Shown here in pieces: positions 47,165-56,500 of a stretch of 64,000 nt of DNA (positions are counted from its first letter, which is position 1; each line of letters opens with the position of its first letter). Under the pieces are notes generated by a model. That model did no database searches. It had not been told where the DNA came from and worked only from the letters and a program-made list of their open reading frames with translations. The translations under genes and the position numbers were made by a program. Source of the DNA: Neopestalotiopsis rosae (taxonomy: Eukaryota > Ascomycota > Sordariomycetes > Amphisphaeriales > Sporocadaceae); contig JALGAS010000002.1 of the NCBI GenBank assembly GCA_023078685.1, forward strand, positions 2,666,001 to 2,730,000, in the 5' to 3' direction.

Positions 47165-47716
47165 ATGAAGATCTTGGAAGCTCAGTCTGCCACATTGACC
47201 AATGTCGAGGTCTATCAATTCCTGCAGAAGCAGGCTAAAGAATATCAAGAGCAGAAGCGCAGGGGTCCAGGCAACCTCGAGACATTGCGCAGAGAGGTTA
47301 GTAAAATATCACCATCATCATCTTACTGTGTAGACAGGACAGTTGATTATCAGTTTTCCGTTAAAAACTGTTTGGCTGATTTTTATATGAAATACTAGCT
47401 TCTTCAATATTTTGAGACTCACCCTGGTCCGCTGAGTCAGAAGCCTCCTGCCTATGATGAGACATCCATCTCAAGACTGCTCGAAAGGCTCAGACCCTAT
47501 GATATTACAAAGGGCGAGATGATCATGATCTTGAACATGCGTCCAACCAACCCCGTGGCACTAAATACTGTCATTGAGGACATGGAGGTTCGCTTTGGTC
47601 CTGAGCAGCAAGAGGACATCTCTGCCGGCATCGCAGAGGTGCTTGGACAGTTCCCAGATGACGAGGGAGCTGACGAGGACCAAGGAGACGTCATGGAAAC
47701 AACCGAAGACCGATGA
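47165..47716 (+). CDS. RPC17: RNA polymerase III subunit Rpc17 (CGRP-RCP/Rpb4 family)
   Basis: Rpc17 pairs with Rpc25 to form the Pol III stalk that contacts TFIIIB. Two exons, 47165-47296 and 47399-47716. The 102-nt intron (donor GTTAGT, acceptor ACTAG) is phase 0, and the product is 149 residues, normal for the family. The N-terminus MKILEAQSATLTNVEVYQFL is diagnostic. The second exon gives the HRDC-like helical bundle: ISRLLERLRPYDITKGEMIM, LNMRPTNPVALNTVIEDMEV and RFGPEQQEDISAGIAEVL. The C-terminus is acidic, as usual in fungi. Its stop lies 119 bp from the stop of the convergent GTPase gene. Confidence 0.93.
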
Positions 47717-47835
47717 TGACATTGAGGCAATGAACGGTACCTGTCCGACGCGTCAAGCATTCGGGCGTCACTTCGAGTTGAGCTGCTTGCATATCCTCGG
47801 CCTGCGCGTTTAAACTCAATCGCCAAATATGGTGC

Positions 47836-48545
47836 TCAGATCACGACGCAACCGCCATCGCTCTGACCACCGGCAGCCGTCTTGGTTTTCATGGCCGTAC
47901 TGAAAATCTCTTCAAAGGCCAGCTTGAAAAGCTCGCCCGTAGTGGCCGAGCACTCGGCATATTTATCTGCTCTCATCTCTTGAGCTACCCTGTACGCCTC
48001 TTGCGGATAAATAATACCATTTGGGTCCTGCTCAGACCTGAGGTCTCTCTTCAGGCCCAGCACCAGAAGAGGCAGTTGGGATTCTGACTGGAAGGTCGTG
48101 CGGACCTCTTTGATCCACTAGCAACAACGTCAACTCGGAAGCGAGAGGCAGCTTGAGTGGCTTTTGGAGAAAAAAATGAGCCACTTACAACTCTTTGCAT
48201 ATTGATCAGGCTTAATCGTTGGCTGATATCGTAGCAAATAATGACCATATCTGGTTCCAGCAGCCGCCAATTTTCAGGGCTCGAAGTATCATAGAACTCC
48301 AGTCGGTAACCTCCCTTTTTGTTCCTCGCCTCGAATATAAAGGGCTGATCCATATCACGCAAGTAATCAATATCCATCTTGCCCTCGAGTGCGCTGGCCC
48401 CCTTGCTCATGCGGCTGTGAAGAGAATCATGTTAGGACAGCGCCATATCGGAGGAATTGGACTTTTCCACGCACGCCAGAAATGTCGATTTTCCGACCTG
48501 AGCATCTCCGAGCAATAGAATTTTGACTGGCCATAATTCATCCAT
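47836..48545 (-). CDS. Atypical Rho-like small GTPase with CAAX box
   Basis: Three exons: 48545-48475, 48414-48189, 48117-47836; introns of 60 and 71 nt; 192 residues. Start at MDELWPVKILLLG. The P-loop GDAQVGKST (13-21) has Gln16 where most Rho proteins have Gly/Ala. The usual switch I (PTVF) is not recognisable. Switch II reads DTSSPEN (66-72) in place of DTAGQE, so both the Gly of DxxG and the catalytic Gln are absent. The Rho-type base motif LGLKRDLR (119-126) and the SAx motif (CSATTG) are kept. The protein ends in CVVI (189-192), a CAAX box favouring geranylgeranylation, so it should sit on membranes. Slow or absent GTP hydrolysis is inferred. A pseudo-GTPase or scaffold role is possible. 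It shares a short divergent promoter with PUS3. Confidence 0.85.
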
Positions 48546-49071
48546 GTCTGCAAGTTGAAAATTTGTGTAACAGTAATGGGGAAAAGACGATGAAGAGCGC
48601 TTTGGTGACGTTTGCAACAATCCAAACAATCCGTGGCTGCTTAGCAGTGGATGGATGAGCGTACCAATATGTAGCGCATGCCCCCCAGCGAGCGTTGAAT
48701 GTTCCTGGTTCACTAGCAGTCTAGTACTAAACTCGCTGTGGTAAATAGGCGGGGCGGAACTAGAGCCGCTGTAGCCTGTAGCAGCCATACATAGGCGCCG
48801 CCACACCTTTGCATGATTTTCATATTTGGGCAGTAGTATATACTACAGTAGCAGCTTTGAGTCATCCGAGATTCGAGAGGTCGTGAAACGAATAAAACTC
48901 TGGTACGCATGTATGAGTTTTCTCAATAAAACCATCCGCAGCCACCGGCTTCCTCTCGACTCTTGCAATCTCTCTGTTCGCCCACATCTGACGACGAAAA
49001 TTTGCCAACGCAGACTGATCGCGAGCAAATCACGTGTGCAACCCAAGGGGCTGCAGGTCAGACCCCTAAAG
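48546..49071. promoter_or_regulatory. Short bidirectional promoter between the Rho-like gene and PUS3
   Basis: Only 367 bp separate the GTPase start from the upstream PUS3 ATG (48913), and 526 bp from the downstream ATG (49072). Both genes read outward, so control elements must be shared or tightly packed. No TATA box is evident. Confidence 0.45.
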
Positions 49072-50835
49072 ATGGACAAGAAGAATGATTACCTCCGCTG
49101 GACTAAGGAGGCTCTTATCCAGCGTGTTCAGGCACTGGAGGCGGAACGAGCTGCTGCTTCTGCCTCGGCACCTCACTCCCAGGTGACGGAGCAGCCGCAG
49201 CCTGCAGAGAATGCGGCGGTAGCAGCATCGCAACAGCAACCACAGAGCAACAGCACTGATCATGACAAGGATCGAGAGCTGAAGCCCAAGAAGAAGAAGA
49301 CGGACAAGAAGATTGATCCTTCCAAATACACGACTCGTCTAGTCGCCTTCAAACTTGCCTACATTGGCAAGAACTATGGCGGTTTCGAATTTCAGGCCAG
49401 CTCGGCTCTGTCGACGATTGAGGAGGAACTCTGGAAGGCTCTGGTCAAGAGCTGCCTGATCATGCCCGAGAATCCGGCGGAGGTCAAGTGGGATGATTGG
49501 GAGTACAGCAAGTGTGGCCGCACGGATCGCGGCGTGAGCGCTTTTGGGCAAGTCATTGGCATTCGTGTCAGAAGTAATCGTCCATTGCCAAAACAAAAGG
49601 AGACACCGGTCTGTTCTTCAGGGCAAGAAGCCCAAGTGGCAGCGGAACAGGGAATGGAAAAGACCGCCGAGGAGGACGAGGGCCCGGCAGAGGAAGTGAC
49701 AGAGGAGGAAAAGCCCTTTGATGACTTCAAGGACGAGATCCAGTACTGCAAAATCCTGAACCGCCTGCTACCAGCAGATATTCGCATTCTAGCCTGGTGT
49801 CCCTCGGTGCCGGCAGACTTTTCGGCGCGCCACGACTGCAGGGAGAGACAGTATCGATACTTTTTCACCCAGCCGGCCTACTCGCCCATCCCGAACAGCC
49901 TGGAACATCCCAAGGCGACGGCCAAGGTCAAGGACGGCTGGCTGGACATTGATGCGATGCGCAAGGCGGCCAAGAAGTTTGAGGGAGCGCACGACTTTCG
50001 CAACTTTTGCAAGATTGACCCGAGCAAGCTCATCACCAATTTCGAGCGCAGAATCTTTGAGTGCGACATTGTCGAGGTCAAGGACGCCGAGACGGCGCTG
50101 CCGTACCTGAGCCAGTCCGAGTTCCGGCCCAACAACGACAACGCATCATCGACCGAGGTGGCCGAGGGGACGAGGTGCCCCAAGGTCTACTACTTCCACG
50201 TCCGGGGCTCGGCGTTCCTGTGGCACCAGATCCGGTGCATGGTGGCCGTCATCTTCATGGTCGGGCAGGGCCTCGAGGCGCCCGAGGTCGTGGACCAGCT
50301 CCTCGACTACCACGCGCAGCCGCGGCGGCCTAACTACGTCCTGGCGAGCGAGTTCCCCCTGGTCCTGTGGGACTGCTTCTTCCCGCGGCCGGGCGACCCG
50401 GAGCGCAAGGACGCGCTCGGCTGGGTCTACCTCGGCGAGGACAGCCCCCTGAACAAGCACGGCGCCTTTGGTCTCGTCGACGACGTGTGGGAGTTTTGGC
50501 GCGAGCGCAAGATGGACGAGATCCTGTCGGGCCAGCTGCTCAACGTCGTGGCCGGCCTCGCCGACATCGACAAGCGCAGGGACCCCCGCGCGCCGCCGCA
50601 CGTGGCCCTCAGCCAGCGCACCTTTGAGGGCGGCAACCGCGAGCGCCTGGTCGGCAAGTACCAGGCCATGCTGCAAAAGTCCAAGCTGCCCTCGCCCGAG
50701 GAGACGTACGAAAAGGAGGCCAAGCGGAGGGGATATCAGAGTGCCGACCATTGGAGGGAGGAGAGGAATAACAATGCCGCCATCAGGAGAAGTGCTGCTG
50801 CTGCTGCACAGGTAGAGGAAGAAGGGGGAGAATGA
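48913..50835 (+). CDS. PUS3: tRNA pseudouridine(38/39) synthase Pus3/Deg1
   Basis: The enzyme converts uridine 38/39 of the tRNA anticodon arm to pseudouridine. Intronless. The first ATG (48913) gives 640 residues; the second (49072, MDKKNDYLRWTKEALIQRVQ) gives 587 and matches the usual N-terminus of fungal homologues. With the short start the catalytic aspartate is Asp152 in KCGRTDRGVSAFGQ. Other family blocks are RLVAFKLAYIGKNYGGFEFQ, YRYFFTQPAY, GAHDFRNFCKIDPSKL and AFLWHQIRCMVAVIFMVGQG. Between them lies an acidic insert (about residues 180-220) typical of fungal Pus3. The 53-residue upstream extension is rich in Arg/Lys with one acidic residue and resembles a mitochondrial presequence. 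GC content rises strongly after about 50050. The stop is 238 bp from the convergent PIG-H gene. Confidence 0.93.
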   Translation: MSFLNKTIRSHRLPLDSCNLSVRPHLTTKICQRRLIASKSRVQPKGLQVRPLKMDKKNDYLRWTKEALIQRVQALEAERAAASASAPHSQVTEQPQPAENAAVAASQQQPQSNSTDHDKDRELKPKKKKTDKKIDPSKYTTRLVAFKLAYIGKNYGGFEFQASSALSTIEEELWKALVKSCLIMPENPAEVKWDDWEYSKCGRTDRGVSAFGQVIGIRVRSNRPLPKQKETPVCSSGQEAQVAAEQGMEKTAEEDEGPAEEVTEEEKPFDDFKDEIQYCKILNRLLPADIRILAWCPSVPADFSARHDCRERQYRYFFTQPAYSPIPNSLEHPKATAKVKDGWLDIDAMRKAAKKFEGAHDFRNFCKIDPSKLITNFERRIFECDIVEVKDAETALPYLSQSEFRPNNDNASSTEVAEGTRCPKVYYFHVRGSAFLWHQIRCMVAVIFMVGQGLEAPEVVDQLLDYHAQPRRPNYVLASEFPLVLWDCFFPRPGDPERKDALGWVYLGEDSPLNKHGAFGLVDDVWEFWRERKMDEILSGQLLNVVAGLADIDKRRDPRAPPHVALSQRTFEGGNRERLVGKYQAMLQKSKLPSPEETYEKEAKRRGYQSADHWREERNNNAAIRRSAAAAAQVEEEGGE

Positions 50836-51073
50836 ATAGGGTGAGCAACATCACTCACTGTATATGGGATACGGCTGCGAAAAAGGAACAAGGAAAGGAG
50901 ACAAATACCCCATTTACCACATTCAGAATAGAGACGTTGTAAAGGTAAATTCAAGACTTTATCTATTTGGGTATCATAATTAGATCAAACGCTCCATGCG
51001 CCGTGTGTATTTCAAGTTCAACAACAGTGATCGCCCGCCCGCCCACCTTGAAACCCCAGGGAGCGCTGCTTTC

Positions 51074-51832
51074 TCACGTAAGGCGGCCCCCATCCCTCTC
51101 CTTGCTGTTATTATCGCGATGCTGACCTCCTCCCTGGGTCACCAGAGTCTTCTTCTTCTGCCGCACCTCGAACAGGCAGCTGCGGACGGCCCTCCAGACG
51201 CGCTCGACCACGTCGCGGCGGGGCAGGAGCTTGGGGAAGACGACGACGACCTCGTCCTCGCCCTCGACGACCACGGCCAGGTAGTAGCGGACCTCGAAGC
51301 CCAGGAACGCCTCGTTGATGAGCACGTCGCGGATCTTCTCCGTGGGTATGAAGCGCGTGGCGGGGCCCCCCAGGACCGTGTGCCCGCTGCTCGACGTCTG
51401 GATGCCCAGGCCGCGCAGCACCAGCAGCGACTCGGACGTGTGCAGGCGGCGGACCGCGATATATAGAGCGAGGGCGCAGCCGGGGAGGAGCGCCCACGGC
51501 GGCGCCGCGGCCGCGACGGCGACGGCCAGCCGACCAAAGGGGCCCGTCCAGGCCGTGAGGCACCCGTGCAGGAGGTACAGGATCAGGTCAAAGGAGACGA
51601 GCTCGGCGGGGCGGGCGAGGGCCTGGCCGGGCTTCACGGTGCTGTAGGGCGACCGCGACCAGGCGGCGTAGAGGACGAGCAGGGTCGCGAGGCTCAGGGC
51701 CACGCGCGCCAGGTGGACGAGGGCCAGCAGGAGGCGGAGCGGCGCCGTCTGCGGCGGCAGTGTCGAGACGGTGAACTCGGTCGTCGTGGGGGACGGTCGC
51801 CGTATATGCAGGGTGGGTGCCGCGGTGAGCAT
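51074..51832 (-). CDS. GPI15: GPI-GlcNAc transferase subunit PIG-H/Gpi15
   Basis: This is part of the ER complex that adds GlcNAc to phosphatidylinositol in the first step of GPI anchor synthesis. Intronless, 252 residues from the ATG at 51832. The frame continues upstream through a GTG, but no ATG is available there. Two hydrophobic stretches (about residues 31-57 and 103-128) form the membrane part. The PIG-H domain follows: LHTSESLLVLRGLGIQTSSS, RFIPTEKIRDVLINEAFLGF, EVRYYLAVVVEGEDEVVVVF, PKLLPRRDVVERVWRAVR. The C-terminus is basic and polar. The gene is very GC-rich at third codon positions. The product would help anchor proteins such as the GH72 enzyme in this window, though the distance makes this coincidence. 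Confidence 0.9.
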   Translation of the reverse strand: MLTAAPTLHIRRPSPTTTEFTVSTLPPQTAPLRLLLALVHLARVALSLATLLVLYAAWSRSPYSTVKPGQALARPAELVSFDLILYLLHGCLTAWTGPFGRLAVAVAAAAPPWALLPGCALALYIAVRRLHTSESLLVLRGLGIQTSSSGHTVLGGPATRFIPTEKIRDVLINEAFLGFEVRYYLAVVVEGEDEVVVVFPKLLPRRDVVERVWRAVRSCLFEVRQKKKTLVTQGGGQHRDNNSKERDGGRLT

Positions 51833-53529
51833 CTTTTTTTCTGGTTTCCACCCTCTCACTTTATAGATTGTGTTGAAAGTACAGGTTGTCGCAATGCTTT
51901 GGGCAGTCCGGACTGGGGAGCTCTGGTGGTGTTGTATGTCGAGTTTGGGCGGTCGTGGTTGTCGGGGACGCCTCTCGCACGTTTCAATCTCTTCCTCTTA
52001 GACCATGAGATGGTAGTGAGTAAACAGCAGCATCATGTATAGCATCACGTCAAATTTGAAAGTGTCATAATGTAAGAAACGAGAGATGTCAATTTCAAGG
52101 TTGTTAATTAAGCAGCTACGGTCGTAAGGTATGCTCCTTATCGCTCTATCAGTCTGCAATGCAGGAGCTCCAACTCATGGCTAATTCTCGGCCCCGTACG
52201 GGTAGTCTACTTCTACCCAAATAACAAACATTTTTCTCGACTGTAATGGTCTAATTGGTTAGAAGGCACTTGTAATTCTCAACCCGCCACGTTCAATTCC
52301 GTCAGATCCCCCGATTGCTTCGCCCAGCGCGAATGCCGCGGTGGTGTCCCATCCGCGTAGGTAACTCGTGTCGATTGGGATGCCTTAGGAAATGGAGAAT
52401 ACGCTTCAGGGAGGCTTTACTCAGCAGAGCATCTCCCCCGTCGCATGGCGTGTTGGATCACGTTCGCTCGGGGATTTGGACTGGTGGGTTGAGATGGAGA
52501 TTGTCAACTCCACTATTCTTTTTGCCTTTTTTTTGCACCTATTTCCAGTGTTTAAGACGCCCCCCATCTTTGCCCACCCTATCCCGTCTGTATTCTTTTT
52601 ACTTGGACAACAGTCTTATCTGGATCATCTTTTGTGAACTCTTTTTTGTTATATTATATTTGTCACGTTCTTTTCATGTGCGGGCCATTTGATACACCTT
52701 CTCGATTATCTTTATTTGCAGCTACGTAGAACAGAATCAAAAATGCAACCAAGAAGAAATACGGTCGACATCAAAACTCCTAATCATTCGGGTCGTAGAC
52801 AAGGTGCCGTGAGGCAGCGCTGTAAAACAAAAGGTGGTCATGAAAAACGTTCCCTTAAAATCCCCTTCCCAAGGGCCCTCTTCTCTTTTTCGCGCGCGCG
52901 ATTTCCCTGCCTTTCTTTCTTTCCATGGCTTTCTCCTCCAGGCGCTGCCGCCTGGGGATCTGCCCATAATAACACATTCTGTACAAATCTCACACATCCT
53001 CCGCCCTTTAAGCTCAACTGTCCCCCGCTTCCCGCCGTGTGGCGCCCAAAACTATTCAAAGTAGAAAAGGCTCGTAGAAATCCAAAAAAAAAAAAAAAAA
53101 AAAGTCCGATGCAGGACCCTTGGCTTGATTATATGTTTTGCGCAATCATGATATATGTATTTCATATCCCCATCGGCTTGCCCGCCCCTCATACCAAGAA
53201 TGATTTCCAGAAGAGGGTTGAAGGATAGATGCGAAGTGTACAAAGTCTAAAGGTAACTGTCGTTTTGCTTTGGATGGGAGTTTGGTGTGAAATGCTGCTG
53301 GGTTGAATCTCTGTCCTCGTTGGCAAAAATGTAAGAATAAAGGAAAATCGAGGCAGTGTATATAAGCTGTATTGGACGTTTCGTTTGTTTTCCGTGCCGA
53401 GAAAAGAAGTGGTATCAAAAAAGACAATCAAAAAATTGCAAATAAGTGCAGAAAATCGACGCCGACGCCATGCATTGGTGTGAAGAAATAAAAATGTCGT
53501 ATATCTTTCTGCCTTTGGAGCATATCAAC
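51833..53529. other. Intergenic region
   Basis: 1.7 kb, no convincing gene. It contains a diverged tRNA-like stretch (about 52243-52312, see rejected items) and a poly(A) run of about 18 bases near 53086-53103. The right end is the 3' flank of the WD40 gene. Confidence 0.4.
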
Positions 53530-56500
53530 TTAGAACATTTCGCCTTCGTTGATTCCAATCGTGTAGGCCTGTTGTTGCTGCTGCTGGTAGGCTGCTCGAA
53601 CCTCGCGGGGGTGTCGCTCGATCATCTGAGGCTCACGGGGAATCTGCTGCAGCTGCTGCTGCTCCTGCTCAATCCGGGGTGCCTTGTAGCTCACTGGAGG
53701 CAGCAGGCTCTCATAAGGCGAAGTCTGCTCCGGAGACTTTGTGCGGCTGCCCAAAATCGAGTTGCTGCGGCCACGGCTGGCAGAGCGCATGCGCTCAGTG
53801 GCACGGCTGATGCGGCCGGCAATGCTGTTGTCCTTCTCCGAGAAGCTGCGTCCGCGGGCGTGGCTCTGGCTGCGGGGAGCCGGAGGGGCAATGATGGGCA
53901 CTGTGGCCTCGCTAATGGGGATTGCTGCAGGTGGCGGCGCCATGCCGGGGCCGTCGCTGTGCTGCTCGTCCTCGTCCATGACAATCTCAATGGTGCCGGA
54001 TCCAGCGAGAACTTGAGGGCGCGTGCCGGGCAGGGGCGCTGGGGGCGGCGGTGGAGGCGTCGCCAAGTGCTGCAGCTCTCTCAGAATCGGGGGAGGAGGC
54101 GGCGGTGGTGGCATCTGGTCGTCGCGAGAGGCCTGGCGCGAGTGTCGTGGGGCGCTGATCATCTCGTCGATTCCTCTGCTGCCGGGAATATGGGCGTCTG
54201 GAACGCTCATCTTGCGTGAGACTGAGCCTCGTCGACCTTGCCTGCTGGAAGGCTGCGATGGGCGCATTGGAGAACCGGTGGAAGCCATGGGCTCCTCAGG
54301 AATGGGAGCAGACATGCATCTCTCAATGCCAGGACGCATCGGAGGGGAGTAGACGGTGGATGGCAGCAGGGTGAGGAGCGACTCCTGCTGAGAGGGCTGA
54401 GGTGACTTCTCCGGAGAGGCGGGCAGCTGGGCTGGAGATGGCTGCGCCGATGATGAGGGCGATGTCTTGACATAGGCCATGGGGATGGGAGGAACATTGG
54501 GCTTTCCCACGCCATGGCTGTCAAATTGCAGCCTCATAGCCTTGGGCGTCGCCGGAAGACCGATGAAGGGTCTGTTTCCTGTTCGTGCATATGACGAGCT
54601 TCTAGCAAAGTCGGCAGTCTGACTTCTTTGCGGGAGGTCTTGAGCTGTGTAGGTCGTCTGAGGAAGCTCGAATGCAGTGGGGGGCCGTGAAGCAATGGGA
54701 GACAGCTCATCGGGGTGTGGAATGGGAGGAGCCGAAGGTCTTCGGGCAAGAGACTTCCGACGTTCCTCCAGCTCGCGAGCGGCAGCCTCCTTCTTCAGCT
54801 GTCTCTCGTTGAGAATCTGCTTCAGATCACCACTGGGCACGAGGGGCTTGGTAATCTCCAAAACGACCTGGGGTGCCGGCTTGATGGTCGCTTGGACATC
54901 GTCGAGGGCAGGCGTCTTGGTTCGCCTGCGATGAGGCACAGAGCCGTCTCGGCGGGAGACTGCAGGAGAGGCAGGTTCTCTTGCACCCCGACTGCCGTTG
55001 TGCTTGGCACGGAACATCTCCTGGGCCTCGATCGCAGCTCTATAGTCTTCCTCATCGTCGGATCCGCCATAGAATTGCGCAGCTGAACTAGACATTGGCA
55101 CGGGCGAAGATGGTGAGCGGGCAACGGAGCCATCTCCACGGCTCTTGCTTCTGCCGCGCAGATCCAGAGCGGGTGGCCTCCTCTCATTACTTCTCCTGCG
55201 GCCGCGGCTCGAAGTCCGACTGGAGACACGAATCTGGCTCGACTTGCGAACAGTGGATGGTTCATAACTATCCAGTTGCAGAGGAATAACAGCATCGTTG
55301 GCAACGATTCCGTCATTAACTCGTGGAGTGCTAAGGTTCAGCAGATCCTCTGGAGACATTGGCAGTGGCGAAGTGGGCGAGCGCTTGGCAGGCTTGGGGG
55401 TGTAGTTTCTCACAGCACCGCGGCCCCGGTCTCCAGAAGAAGCACGGTGGTCCTTGCGGGTCCTGCTGCTGCTGCGCGTGCGTCGCTCATCCTGTCGGGG
55501 TCGGCTGCTGTCGCGGCTGCGTTGCCTCCTCGAAGAGGAACTCTGGGCTGTGTCCAAGCTGGAGATGTAGTTGTTCACGGCTCGAGTACCATGGCCGCTA
55601 CGAAGGCTTCGTCCAGCACTGGAATTGGAAGTCACAGAGCTAGCGACCGATCCGGGACCTCTTCTGCGGGATGGCCAGTGGAAGCGAGTTGAGGATGTTA
55701 CAGACTGCTCAGGCGAGGTGATGTCACTCGTAACGGCGTCATCGATTGACTGCAGTTTCAAGTCAATTCCATCGGGGACTCTGTCGCGGGCACCGTTGCG
55801 GCTTGAGCGTCCAGAAGCCATCAAGGCAGCGAATGATTCTGGCGAGGGCGATGGGGGTGGGTGGCCCTTCTTGCGGTGGTTCTCACGCATCATCATGGGA
55901 CTTGCAGTCGAAGCACGAGTCACTGACAGACCGGTAAGCATTTGCTGGTCCTCATAGGAAGACTTCCTCGAATGAGAGGCACGTTCTCCGTGCACCTCCA
56001 GAGATTTCAAGGCCGGGACTTCGACGCGCGCCTCACCGATTGAGGGCAGACGAGGGCGCCCAAAACCTCCAGGCGTCACAGCACGAGCTGAAGATGGGGT
56101 GTTGTAGGTGCTCCGGGAAGATGGCTTGAGGAAGGCCGTGGTGGGATCGCGACCGCCCGGTGAAACGGCAGATTCAGCAATCGGAGTGACACCGGCTGCA
56201 ATGGGCGTTTGTCCACCATCACCAGCCGCAAAGAACTTGGACTTGGAGCCCTGCTGATCGCCAAAAGTGGTAATGAGCTTCAAGGCCGAAGTCTTTGCTA
56301 TGCTACGTTGCGGTCCGAGGTTGATTCCAGGAGGAGACAATGGAGGGCTCAGGACTTCTGGAATAGTAGCGTCCATGCTTTGGAATGTCACCTGAGCCGC
56401 CGAAGGGGACGTCCAGGGTTCCGAGGACTCTTGTCCGGTGCAAGCAAAACTATCACCGAAGTCAGTTTTCAGAGTATTTCTAGTATAATTGGGCCAATGA

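Noticed and set aside
52243..52312. tRNA-Thr(TGT)-like stretch (TCTAATTGGTTAGAA D-loop, CTTGTAA anticodon loop, GTTCAATTCC T-loop)
   Set aside because: The loops look right, but the anticodon stem pairs in only about 3 of 5 positions and the T stem and acceptor stem do not pair. At best a decayed tRNA; a covariance-model scan would decide.
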